From positions 2,907,135-2,971,134 of the forward strand of contig NC_030385.2 of the NCBI RefSeq assembly GCF_001625215.2: DNA of 64,000 nucleotides, given 5' to 3'. Below the pieces are notes generated by a model. It saw only the letters and a list, made by a program, of their open reading frames with translations. It did not search any database and had not been told where the DNA came from. The first letter of the stretch is position 1, and each line of letters starts with the position of its first letter. Positions 46,701-57,196 of this stretch are shown here, piece after piece. The translations under genes were made by a program, and so were the position numbers. This stretch comes from Daucus carota subsp. sativus. Its lineage: Eukaryota; Streptophyta; Magnoliopsida; Apiales; Apiaceae.

Positions 46701-48815
46701 AATTAATTAATCAGTTAGTTAAAGTTTTACATCAAAATTTAATAAATTTTATATTTAAATTAGTTTTTGTATGATTATATTTATGATTATATTTTTTATA
46801 GTTACATCTTACTATTTTTGTACTTGTTTTTCCATTTTTTTTAATCTTTTATAATTATATCAAAATAATAAAAAAAATGATTATTTATGTTATTTTACAT
46901 AATTACTATTATTTTTTGTTGTTGGGGCACATATTTATAATTTTGCACAGGGCACCTAAAATTTGAGGCACGGCCCTGCTTTTCAGATCAAAATTCCTAG
47001 CTTCTCGGAGATAATTGTGGTTTAGCATCTGTCCTTGGCCTTAATTATTTATTTATTTATCCCTTCACCCTAAACAGTTATCTAAGTAAATTTCTAACAT
47101 TTTAACCTTACTCATGATATTGCATGAAACACCATTTTTATATTACTTCTTACAGAATGTACAATGTAATACATTTTTAGTCCAAAAAATCAACAGTATT
47201 CACATTAGTTTGAAGTTTTTAATGCTTTCTTCTACCTTTTGAAGTGAGACTTTTTTGGTTATGGTTGTATATTAGGATAAGGTATACCTTACTTGACTTG
47301 ATTAAGTCACCATCTCAGGTTTGTAATTATAATTCATATAAAATTCATCTCACCTTCAGAAATGCTGGCTGATTACAGGTTATGTTGGAGATAATGTTGC
47401 AACCGCTGAAACTTTGACTTCTGATGGCTGGCTAAAGACTGGCGACCTCTGTTACTTTGACTCGAAAGGATTTCTGTATATCGTTGATAGGTTGAAGGAG
47501 TTGATTAAATATAAGGCTTACCAGGTCATTTCATAGTTTGTGCATATCTAATTGATTATCAGATTCTTTTATAGATTGTGCATGCACAGTTGTGAATCTT
47601 AATGGGCTGCAGCTGCAGCTTGATCTATTGTATTTAGTAATCAAGTAAAGTTGGAAAAAACTGCAGGTTCCCCCTGCCGAGCTGGAGCATATAATTCACT
47701 CGATTCCTGGTGTTGCTGATGTAGCAGTAATCCCGTATGTATCTCTATTCATAAATGGTGAAGATTAACTTTATTACAGGTTCCAGCATGTAAACATTGT
47801 TCAATTAGCTCCCCCCCCCCCCCCCCCCCCCCACACACACACGCGCGCGCGCACACTCACTTTACTCTGTTTTGAAAATATAACCTGCTGAAAAGCCGAT
47901 TCTACTTTTGTTAAAACAAAATTACATATATATATAACTATCTTTGGTGCTTATTTTTGTTTTTATGTTCCTTTTACTTTGATCACTAATGCTCCTCCAT
48001 GCTATTCCGAAATCAGATATCCTGATGAAGATGCGGGGCAGATTCCTATGGCCTATGTAGTAAGAAGTCCTGGAAGCAATATATCTGAGAGTCAAATCAA
48101 AGATTTTGTTGCTGCGCAGGCATGTCTTTTACTCTGCTCATTACCACTTTATGACTGTCTATGTTTGTTCAAATAGGTGATGTCGATGAATGTTTACTTC
48201 TGTAACAAATCATAACATATCACATTGCATTAAATTTTGATTCAAAAATACGTTACTGAAGCTGCTGTTGACATAAATATTTGAATTCCTCTATTGACTT
48301 GTAATATAGATCTGCCACAAGATTCAGATATTTTCTATCAGCTAGTTAGCCAATGAGCTGGGGATTTTTTAACTGATGAGGCTTATATGGTGCCTGAAAA
48401 TTTGAATGCATGTAGTTCAATTAAAATTAGGGAGAATCAACTTACAGAGGACTTAACTAAATGTCCTTTTGTAGACTGTAGTCCATCTGTGGTGTATTTT
48501 ATTCAGGTGGAATTGCCAGTCGCAACCAATATTGTTCCTCTACGTTCCATCTTCAATGATTTTGTGTTATGCATTCGGACACTAATTTATTGTTGGTTGC
48601 TTCCATATCGTAGATTTAACATATAGCATCCGATGTTTGTGCCAGTTCTTGTTTTATTCTCAGTTAGTATGACAATGTTCACCTTGCAGGTATCTCCATA
48701 CAAGAAAGTTCGACGTGTTGCATTTATCAATTCTATTCCAAAATCTCCTGCTGGAAAGATATTAAGAAGGGAGCTGGTAAATCATGCCCTCTCTGGAGCG
48801 TCAGCAAGATTATGA
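43759..48815 (+). CDS. 4-coumarate-CoA ligase-like acyl-CoA ligase, probably peroxisomal (4CLL9 type)
   Basis: An ANL-family adenylating enzyme that activates carboxylic acids to CoA thioesters; relatives act on fatty, cinnamic or jasmonate-precursor acids in peroxisomes. Six exons: 43759-44793, 45990-46179, 47379-47524, 47667-47734, 48017-48119, 48690-48815; 555 codons plus stop. The AMP-binding P-loop [17 protein letters not shown], then [64 protein letters not shown] and the C-terminal lysine block [11 protein letters not shown] are all present, so the enzyme should be active. The end, SARL, carries ARL, an accepted but non-classical PTS1. Closest recalled relative is Arabidopsis 4CLL9 (At5g63380). 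The intron after exon 5 begins GC (CAG|GCATGT). Intron 2 carries a hAT element. The substrate cannot be told from sequence. Confidence 0.93.
46307..46978. mobile_element. hAT-type non-autonomous element, 672 bp, in an intron of the ligase gene
   Basis: Starts CAGGGCCGTGCCTGAGG and ends TTGAGGCACGGCCCTG, an inverted pair. The 8-bp sequence CTTTTCAG is duplicated at 46299-46306 and 46979-46986. AT-rich interior, no transposase. It lies between exons 2 and 3 of the ligase gene and, with exact flanks, is young. Confidence 0.88.
47811..47857. repeat. C22 run followed by (AC)n and (GC)n
   Basis: Twenty-two C followed by ACACACAC, GCGCGCGCGC and CACACTCAC, inside the intron between exons 4 and 5 of the ligase gene. 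The alternating purine-pyrimidine part is of Z-DNA-forming type. Confidence 0.85.
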
Positions 48816-48873
48816 TTAAAGGTACCAATAGTATTTTTGCACTTAAGTATTTTGGATGTCAACATTATTCATA

Positions 48874-49028
48874 CAGTTGATCCTCGATTAAGTAACAATC
48901 GATAAAGTAATAACCTTGCTAAAGTAATATTATTTTCTTGCCGTAGAATTGGTGTATTTTTACTCTCGATAAAGTAATATTTTTCCTTGGTCCTAGCATT
49001 ATTACTTTAATTTAAAGAAGTTTTACTG
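48874..49028. mobile_element. pogo/Emigrant-type MITE, 155 bp
   Basis: Starts CAGTTGATCCTCGATTAAG; the right end on the other strand reads CAGTAAAACTTCTTTAAA. Both start CAGT and are flanked by TA (48872-48873, 49029-49030). TCGATAAAGTAATA is repeated inside. It lies in the 3' region just downstream of the ligase stop codon. Confidence 0.7.
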
Positions 49029-51623
49029 TAACTATTTTGGCTCTGGTCCAATATATAGCAAGTCATTTGACTCTCTAATTCCAAGTTTTTCAAGTGCTTA
49101 GAAAAATGCTTGTGCATAATTTTTTTGCATAAGGTCATGAATTTTTTTGTGTTCCTATGTTCAAATAAGATTATATAACTTTTTTTCCAGAAAGAAAATA
49201 CAAAAAGAAGTTCATCTTTTTCTATTAACCTTTAATAATTAAACTAGTTGAAAAATTCAAATTTAGATATATGGATAAAATCATAAAAACGAGTCTTTGT
49301 TTCATTGTATCTTTGTTGACATTATCTGCATTGTTATTACTTTTCTGCACTTTCAGCAGGAGGCCTTATGGAATTGTCACGCTGGAAGGCCCAGAACGCA
49401 ATTATGTAGAAACCCAGCCAAAAGCAGTTTGGGACTAGTTTGCTAGACTACCAAAGTCCAGAAAAGATTGCTATCCTCCAACTGGCTAGATTTAAGAACT
49501 TTGGTGAGACCTGTATGTCTAGCAAACTTCTCCATAATTATTCGGGTGTTGAGGTTTTTCTTTGTTTGACTTTGGGAGGTTTTTGAAATTGCATTTTCTG
49601 GTTTCAATCAAGTAGTTGTGAAGTTGGAAGCAATTTGATTCACATATATATCCTTGATAATAGATTTAAATTCTCAGTTGGTTAATTTGTTTATTACCTG
49701 TATCATACTGTATAGTTTGTGTTCGTTAGATACTGGCATACTGCACATATATGATGAAACCTTATACTTCTGGGTGTGGGCCGTCTATCCATGATTAATG
49801 TTCTAAATATCATGATACGGAAAAATGACCTCAAATACAATTTATTAACGCTTCACCGTTCTGTTAGGGTTAAAAGAATATAAGGCTAGTTTTTGTAGCG
49901 TTCTGCTAACGTTAAAACATCTAGTGTTTTCTTCCCACATTGAAAATGCTAAATTATCAGGCATTACTAATTGGTATTGAGGGCCATTTTTTCCAACCCT
50001 TTATTCTGGACATTATTTTTAGAATTTGTGATATTACTTTTAGAATTTGTGAGATCTGGGACCATTTTTCTATATTTTTAGGTGGGGTCCTAGTCCGGCC
50101 GATTTGAGTCATTATAAACGATTTGACAATTTGAGTCATTATAAACGATTTGAGTGAGTTAAGTTTTTAGTTATCGAGCGAGTCGAGTTGCTCATGAATT
50201 ATTCGAGTAGATCGTGAAAATTTTAGCTTTTTTATTTTTATTCGGAGCACATTGAAAATTTAAATGCAACAAATTATGAAAATGTTTGTAAAAAATAGCA
50301 TATCGACTATAAATATTATATTAAAATTCCATTTTTTATATTTTTTGTTACATTAGAAGTTAAAATTCGTATACAGATTATTTTTATGATTAGATTGCTG
50401 TTTAACAAGATGAGTTTAGTTTAATCAGTTAGAGATGAGCTCGATTCCATATGAACCAATGGATCATGATTGCTATTTAATAAGATGAGTTTAGTTTAAT
50501 CAATTAGAGATGAGCTCGTTCTATGTGAACCAATGGATCGTGATTGTTATTATAAATTCGGATACAATATCAATATCAATATTAGGAAGATACGTTAACA
50601 TTTAAATCATAAATCATAGCTAAAATATTTCAATTTCATTGATGTTATAAATTATTTACTCAGCATGTATGATCATTCAAAATATCATTTATGGATATTG
50701 AATGAGATAATTATTTAATAATACAAAAGAGTTACAAAAAAATTAAATATTTGATTGATTAAAACTGAAAATGATTCAAAATTTTAAATACACAAAATGC
50801 CGGAAAGAAAATTAGCCTTTAAATATATGAACATATTTATTTCAATGAGATTTTCCTTTGGTTAGAAATAGTTAGCTAAGCTGGATTCTTAAGAATTACA
50901 TAAAATTTGTTGAATTTATTACACATTTTGCTTCAGTGATATCCACATATAAAACTTGTCATATAATTTCATTCGATTTCCAAATCCAAGCAAGTAAAAC
51001 AATTTAGGATTATTATTTTCTTCTCTTCACATTTTCCTTTCTTGATTCCATTGGTTTTTCCAAAATGAGCCAAACGGCCCCTAAGTTCTCATGCCATATT
51101 CCTCATTGAGGACAACTTAGATACTCACAAATAAACGGTGCCAAATATAAACAAGGCCGGACCAAAAGATTTGATTGTTCCAGACGAAAATTGAAAATGA
51201 TGTCTCAATTTTTCAAGATCGTAAGGATAAATTTACATACATTCAAATCAACATATCATAACATAATAAAAACATTATTTAATATTAACACAGTCAATTC
51301 AAATATAAATGTATAAATTATATATTTATAATTTTTTTTATGCCTCTGAGATGGTAGTATTTGGACGTTGATCCTGGTCGCGTCACTCAAGTAACAGTTC
51401 TGCATAAAAATCTGGTCATGATAGTCATTTGAACTGCATAAGGCTCAAATAGAAGTAATGGGAGGTTGAATAATCTTTCCTAGACGGGCATGACTGAACC
51501 AGTTTCTGACTATTTGTTCAGTATTGTTTACAAGTTACAACCTCAACCTCAACTCCCTGTGTACCCAGTCAAAACGATCGTTTTCATCGTCCTTTGTTAT
51601 GGCTTATGATTCTTAAAAATATA
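49029..51623. other. Spacer between the ligase and DUF3537 genes
   Basis: The ligase transcript probably extends some way in (3' UTR). A 75-bp tandem duplication and, at about 50860-50945, a fragment related to the 33305 MITE (TACATAAAATTTGTTGAA, TTTTGCTTCAGTGATAT) are visible. No gene. Confidence 0.5.
50393..50541. repeat. Tandem duplication of about 75 bp
   Basis: Units 50393-50467 and 50468-50541 both run GATTGCT(G/A)TTTAA to CCAATGGATC(A/G)T and share GATGAGTTTAGTTTAATCA and TTAGAGATGAGCTCG. Non-coding. Confidence 0.87.
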
Positions 51624-51874
51624 CTCCCTCCGTCCCCCTGAGTTGTATACATTGGGGGACGGGGACGCGGCACGGACTTTAATGCTCCTGTAAAATGTAG
51701 TTGTGTAATTTATTTTTGAAATTTTCTTTTTCTGAATTAAAGTTTGGATGTTATATTTTTATTCAGAAAAAGAAAATCTCAAAAATAAGTTACGGAACTA
51801 TATTTTATAAGAGTATTGAAATGCGTGTCGAACAGTTGAAAAGAAACGTATACAATTAAATGGGACAGAGGGAG
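51624..51874. mobile_element. Stowaway MITE, 251 bp
   Basis: Starts CTCCCTCCGTCCCCCTGAG and ends AAATGGGACAGAGGGAG with TA on both sides (51622-51623, 51875-51876). The centre folds into long arms: TTTTTGAAATTTTCTTTTTC pairs with GAAAAAGAAAATCTCAAAAA. No coding. Confidence 0.87.
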
Positions 51875-52404
51875 TATATTTCATGATATTTAATATAAAA
51901 AAAATCGTCTTGCTTAAAATTAGTTGGCCCCGCAACGCAGACATAATATTAGTATATTTTGTATGAAATTAAAAATTGTTTTCGAATTTATTAAGTTATA
52001 CTTGCAAGTTTAGAACCTTGTAAAAAGCGAACATGGGTACATGACTGGTCGTAGAATCAGATAATGTAATTCAACTCTACGCAATCTCACGTTTTTTATT
52101 TCGTTTTTAAATCGTCTTTATTTTACTTTTTCTAGAAATATTTTCTCCGGAATAAAATGCGAGCCTGTTTTCTGTATGTGTTGACCGTCCATATGGTTAA
52201 AAAAAGACAAGTTTTGTTTCCTTAATTTTTTTCTTTTTATTTTTTGCCAAAATATGTTTCCTTATTTTAATGCAGCACGCATTCATATAAGTCTAGCAAG
52301 AGACTTGTGGTACTATGCACTTCTCCCATGTCAACATTGTCTCGTTTATTTACCAAATCTGCTCCTCCACTAACTGTTCAAACTCCCCAGTCCCCACACA
52401 CACA

Positions 52405-52640
52405 GAAGAGAGAGATTGAGAGTGGGAGAGGGACAGAGAGAGAGTAGGGAGAGAGAGCATAGAGAGAGGGAGGGAGGGAGAGAGTGACAGGGGGAGAGAG
52501 AGAGAGAGAGAGGGAGGGAGGGAGAGAGTGACAGGGAGAGAGGGAGAGAGAGAGAGGAAGGGAGAGAGGGAGAGAGAGAGAGGAAGGGAGAGAGAGAGAG
52601 ACAGAGGAAGGGAGAGAGATACACAGAGAGAGAGAGAGAG
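52405..52640. repeat. (GA)n-rich 5' leader of the DUF3537 gene
   Basis: GAGA, GGGA and GACAG words fill the plus strand right up to the ATG at 52641. It is probably the 5' UTR or proximal promoter. Plant BBR/BPC (GAGA-binding) proteins and Polycomb recruitment are linked to such tracts. It is also the source of spurious Ser/Leu-rich frames on the minus strand. Confidence 0.8.
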
Positions 52641-55299
52641 ATGGAACCCCCAGAAATAACTCCACTTTCCCAAGTAGAAATCCCACTCATTGAAGACCAA
52701 GAAGAAGAAAAGGATGAAACTTCACTCTTACTTGATGAATCCATCCACAAATTATACACCTCTTTCAAATACCTGGGCTTCAATCACACTTCCTTATACC
52801 ACACTTCACTTTCCTGTATTTCCTTCTCAATTCTCTCAGTAATAGTACCCCTTCTCATCATTTTCTACTCTTACTGCTCTGATTGTGATCAGTTCCAGAT
52901 CAGGTTCTTTGAGATTGAGATTCTTGTGTTTCAGACCATTGCTGCTGCTGTTTCACTCTTCTGCATTTCTCATAATCTGAGAAAATATGGTCTCAAGATT
53001 CTCCTATTTGTCAAACTTCATTATCACCAGCACTTGATTCATGACTATGTTCACAAGATTCATGTAAGTATCTATTTTTAATTGGTTTGATGTTTTTTTT
53101 ATATGACCCTATTTCTATTTTTGCTTGTTAATCTAAAAATAGCATGACTTTACTGATTGTTCTTCAACTTTACCTAATTTGTGGGAATCTATTTGTTTGT
53201 TATATGTAATATGAGTAAGATGATGTACTGCAGGAATCTACTATTTTGTATTTTACTTCACTGCTTATGAAGTTAAGCTAACTAGCTAAGAGTTCTCCGA
53301 AAAATCTAAGCCTTTGAGTGCTCACAATTTAATTGGATCATATGTGTATATATATTCCCTCCGAAGTACTTTTATTTTCAAGTGAAGAGTGGAATTACTT
53401 GAGCTCTGGATTACTGTCCCATTTTACTTTGCCAGCCTTTCTAACACATTGAGGCTTTAGGATGAGCGTTTAATTGGATTATACATCTTTAACACTACAT
53501 AAATATGATTTTGTATTTGGTTTTTGCAAAATAACTGGATTTTAGATTCAATATTATTTTATTATTTGATAACATCCCATGCTATTAAAGATGAGACTAG
53601 AATTATCAGGTGAAATGCTTGTGGTACTTAAGATCCAAAATGTCTTTCTAGGCCCTTTCAATTTGCACCTTTCAGCAACCTATTATTGGCATCTTCATTT
53701 TTCAGGTTTTTTACCGAACTCTGGCTACATGGATGGTAGTTTGCTTTCTGTTGAAGACTGCTCGTGAAATCACTCGTATAGTCTATTCGCACGAGGAACC
53801 ATGGTGGCAATCTGTTGGCTGTTTAATAGCTTCACTGCTGTGTTGGACTTACTCCACTCTGCTGTTTCTATCAGGCACAGGTCTGTTTTGTTTAGTTGGA
53901 AACCTGCAAGTGATACATTTTGAGAATTATGGGAAGCTATTTGAGAAGGATCTGGATGTTTCAGTATATATTGAGGAGCACATGCGTTTAACCTACTATT
54001 TATCCAAAATAAGTCACAGGTTCAGGATATTTATTCTTCTTGAGTTTTTAGTTGTGACAGCTAGCCAATTTATGGCTCTTTTGCACACGACAGGAAATAA
54101 AGGAGTCCTCAACTTCATTAACGCTGGTGACTTTGTTGTAAGTGCCTACTTACACAGTTAATTATATTGTGTAGTTGGCAGTTTTTAATAACAATAATAG
54201 CTTGATAGGCCTAAGGCTGCTTTAGTAGATCATATCAATTTCCAGTTCTAATGCTGCTGCTTCTTGTTTTGTTTTTTTTTGTTTTTTTTTAATTTAATAA
54301 TTATGGCAGGTCTTATCGATCGTTCAACTTGTGGGAATAACTCTTTGCCTGAATGCAGCTGCAAAGATATCACATAGAGCTCAAAGCCTTGGGTCAGTCG
54401 CTAGCAGATGGCATGCATTAGCCACATGTAATTCTAATACTGCACAGTCAGGAGGTGCACCAAATGGAGTGTTAGCTAATCCAGTGGGCAACATATCAAG
54501 AAACCAATCGGAGAGTGATACGGACTCAATTGACTATATCCCTTTGCCCACAAATATGCAACCCACATCTCGTATGTCATCATATCAGAGAAGACAATCC
54601 TTTGGTATGATACCTCAACTTTTGCATCATTGCCCCCACCCCATTGCTAAGATCGCTTTGCGATAACTTAATGATACAATTTACAACTGCAGATCTAGTT
54701 TTTGTAAAACTGATATTTTTTATTGTATAATCATTGTAACCCTGTATGTGCCAATCTGATGACTTGCTTTCTTCAGCAGTGCCTAAATGAATGTAGATTC
54801 TGGGAGGCCAATGGTTTAGGGAGGGAGGGAGTCTGTTTTACACGTCTTTTAGAAATAATGACTGGAAACGAACGAGTCAAACCAAAATTAACAAACATAA
54901 CCTTTGTCTGCATGTTGTTTAAATATGGCAGTGATAAATTATGTATTCCAGGCTGCAACCCTAAGCTGTCATCTTGTAATCTGTTTCGGTTGCATCATGC
55001 CAAAGTGAACTAAAATATATGTGAACAATCGTGCAATGTCATCTTCTAATCTTTTTCTGCTTGCAAGTTGCATCATGACTGAGTACTAGGTAACCTGTAT
55101 ATAGAAGTATTTCTCCGCAGTCAATAATGATGATATGTTATTGATTGGAAACACAGTTACATATGTGCAGTCCAACACTGGTGGCTTTACTATGTTTGGA
55201 TGGATAGTTGATCGTCACTTCATCAACACACTCTTCTTTCTCGAAATGACGTTGGTATTCTTTGTCCTTGGGAAGACTATCAACATACCTCTCAGATAG
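52641..55299 (+). CDS. DUF3537 multi-pass membrane protein (plant gustatory receptor-like)
   Basis: Plant DUF3537 proteins are polytopic membrane proteins compared structurally with insect gustatory receptors; their role is largely unknown. Four exons: 52641-53063, 53706-54137, 54310-54604, 55121-55299; 442 codons plus stop, phases consistent, GT-AG throughout. The N-terminus is acidic (PLIEDQEEEKDETSLLLDE). Hydrophobic segments occur around residues 58-80, 91-108, 145-155, 172-195, 238-255, 285-300 and near the C-terminus (INTLFFLEMTLVFFVLGKT). A conserved-looking loop has HEEPWWQSVGCLIASLLCW, and the end has NTGGFTMFGWIVDRHF. Between them lies a Ser/Asn-rich cytosolic loop (residues ~320-380) of low complexity. 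The last exon begins with only NNDDMLLIGN-like sequence before the conserved end, as fits the variable loop. Confidence 0.85.
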
Positions 55300-57078
55300 C
55301 AACAATCCGTTTGTTGAAACCCCCATTCGGACAAAAATCATCAACGCCAAGAATTTGAAGAATTTTTCGAAGAACAACAGCTTGTGATAACATGGTTCCT
55401 CAGGTACCTACATTTTACAATACTTCTGGTACAACTATGAAAAAGCATGTTTCTCCTGTTCAGTGGTTCGATTTAGGACTAGTCAAGTCAGACGTGTCTT
55501 TGAAACTAGCATACTGTATGATATCAGTTTTGTTGTATACTTATGAGATGTATGATGATGTGTATATGCCTACGTAATTTCTTGTTGGAAACACAGATAG
55601 TTTTGTCAGAAGATAATCTTAATACATTATTCTTTTTAAAATGTTTTCAGCACTGTTCTTAAATAATACAGTAGAGTTTTACTAGGCAACATTTAAGCTC
55701 CAAAATTTTGCCAATTAATTTCCTGCAATGTATCGCAAGTATAATATAGAGTCGTATATCAGAGTTTTTTTTAGTAAAGCGCAAAGCTTATTAAAGATTC
55801 GTTGATAGCATAGTGGCAAGATTCGTCCTCCTCGGGTGTTTCAATAAACATATATATGGGGGTGTTTGGCCGGGGCTTGGAAGCCTGACTTCTGTGTTTG
55901 TGTTTATAAGTTGGAAGCACTTATTTGTACCGTTGTGTAAAATGTCAAGAAGTACTTAAGAGAAGTTGAGAATACTAGCTTTTGTTTCACGGTTTGTACT
56001 TCTTTCCCAAACACTTTAATCACTTATAAGTCTTAATTTGCTTCTAACTTCTACTTCACTTTTTTACTCTAAGCAATAAGCACTTTATTTTAAACTCATC
56101 CGAACGGCCCCATAGATATGTTTCAAAGTTGCATTATGTCCTCGCTAGATGAAATTTGTGTTCTGTTGTGTGGATTGCAGACTTGCATCACAAATGCCAG
56201 GTTAGTTTGCCAACTGTTAGTGGCATAGTGGGGAGTAAGGAGTTATTGTTCACCCTTTTTGGGTCAAGGCTCACTGATGACTGGGCTATGATTGGTTAGA
56301 TAATCTGGGTTTCCACCATACGGGCTCAACTGGGCCTGATTGCTTCTTTCTCTGTAGCTATTTCACAAACCAAATTAGTGTGGTTTCTGTGGGCTTAGTT
56401 GGGCTTAATTCTTTTCCCATCACAACTTGACAACCCTAGCTACTGTAGAAATCATTGAGGTTATCAAAACAAAACGGCCCACATGCATATAGATAAAAGT
56501 TGGGCCTGATTTATTAATTTGTATCATCTATGTGACTCGTTTGTCGTTTAGATTAAAAAAAAATTAAAAAATAAACGCCTATGAAAATTGAACAATAATT
56601 CGCAGCTTGACATCACAGTCACCAGAATCATGCCGAATTGGCGCACCCATATCTCTTCTTATCAAACTGCTACGCTTCCCTAGGCAAAAAATCACAAATT
56701 TCGAAACAAACCTAATCTTGCAGCAGTTATCCGTAATAATAATGTCATAAAATCATCACATATGACGCACATAACAACAATTGTACTTGAGAGTTAGTGT
56801 CGTAAAATAAAAATTGATCGAAAAAAAATTAGGAATTTAATCAATTCGAGGAATTACAGAATAAAGATTAATCAATTAATCACCGATTTTGAAACAATAT
56901 TACGAATATATATTATACCGACACCTTTTGCATATGCAAAAACTAAAATAAATTTATTTTTCTGAATAAGAATTTAACATCTATATTTTAATTCGGAAAA
57001 TAAAATTTGAAATTAATGTACAGAAAAAATATTTTTCATTTCAAATTACTGCAAAAAACCAAAACAACCCCGAACCTC
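55300..57078. other. Spacer between DUF3537 and malate synthase
   Basis: Contains the DUF3537 3' region, a Tourist-like element at 55857-56112 and AT-rich sequence. At about 56940-57030 the arms TTTTTCTGAATAAGAATTT and AATTCGGAAAATAAAATTT resemble the core of the Stowaway at 51624-51874, but no ends are seen. No gene. Confidence 0.5.
55857..56112. mobile_element. Tourist/PIF-like MITE
   Basis: Left end GGGGGTGTTTGGCC and, on the other strand, right end TGGGGCCGTTCGGATG form an imperfect inverted pair; interior arms CACTTATTTGTACCG/AATAAGCACTTTATT and ACTTATAAGTC/TTTATAAGTTGG also pair. The expected 3-bp target duplication is not clean. Confidence 0.6.
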
Positions 57079-57120
57079 CATGCATATCTTCCACTAGGCT
57101 CTCATCACCTCCTATAAATA
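57079..57120 (+). promoter_or_regulatory. RY element and TATA box of malate synthase
   Basis: CATGCA (57079-57084) is the core RY motif bound by B3 factors (ABI3/FUS3) in seed-expressed genes. TATAAATA follows at 57113-57120, about 77 bp before the ATG at 57197. Malate synthase is a seed-maturation and germination gene in plants, so the motif fits, but its function is inferred from position only. Confidence 0.5.
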
Positions 57121-57196
57121 AATTTCTCGCCACCCCTGTTGAACAATATACATTTCTCAACAAATTCAAACAACAAGAGAATTTTGTTTTCAAGAG

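Noticed and set aside
52350-52783. Several overlapping minus-strand Ser/Leu-rich frames
   Set aside because: They are translations of the GA repeat in front of the DUF3537 gene.
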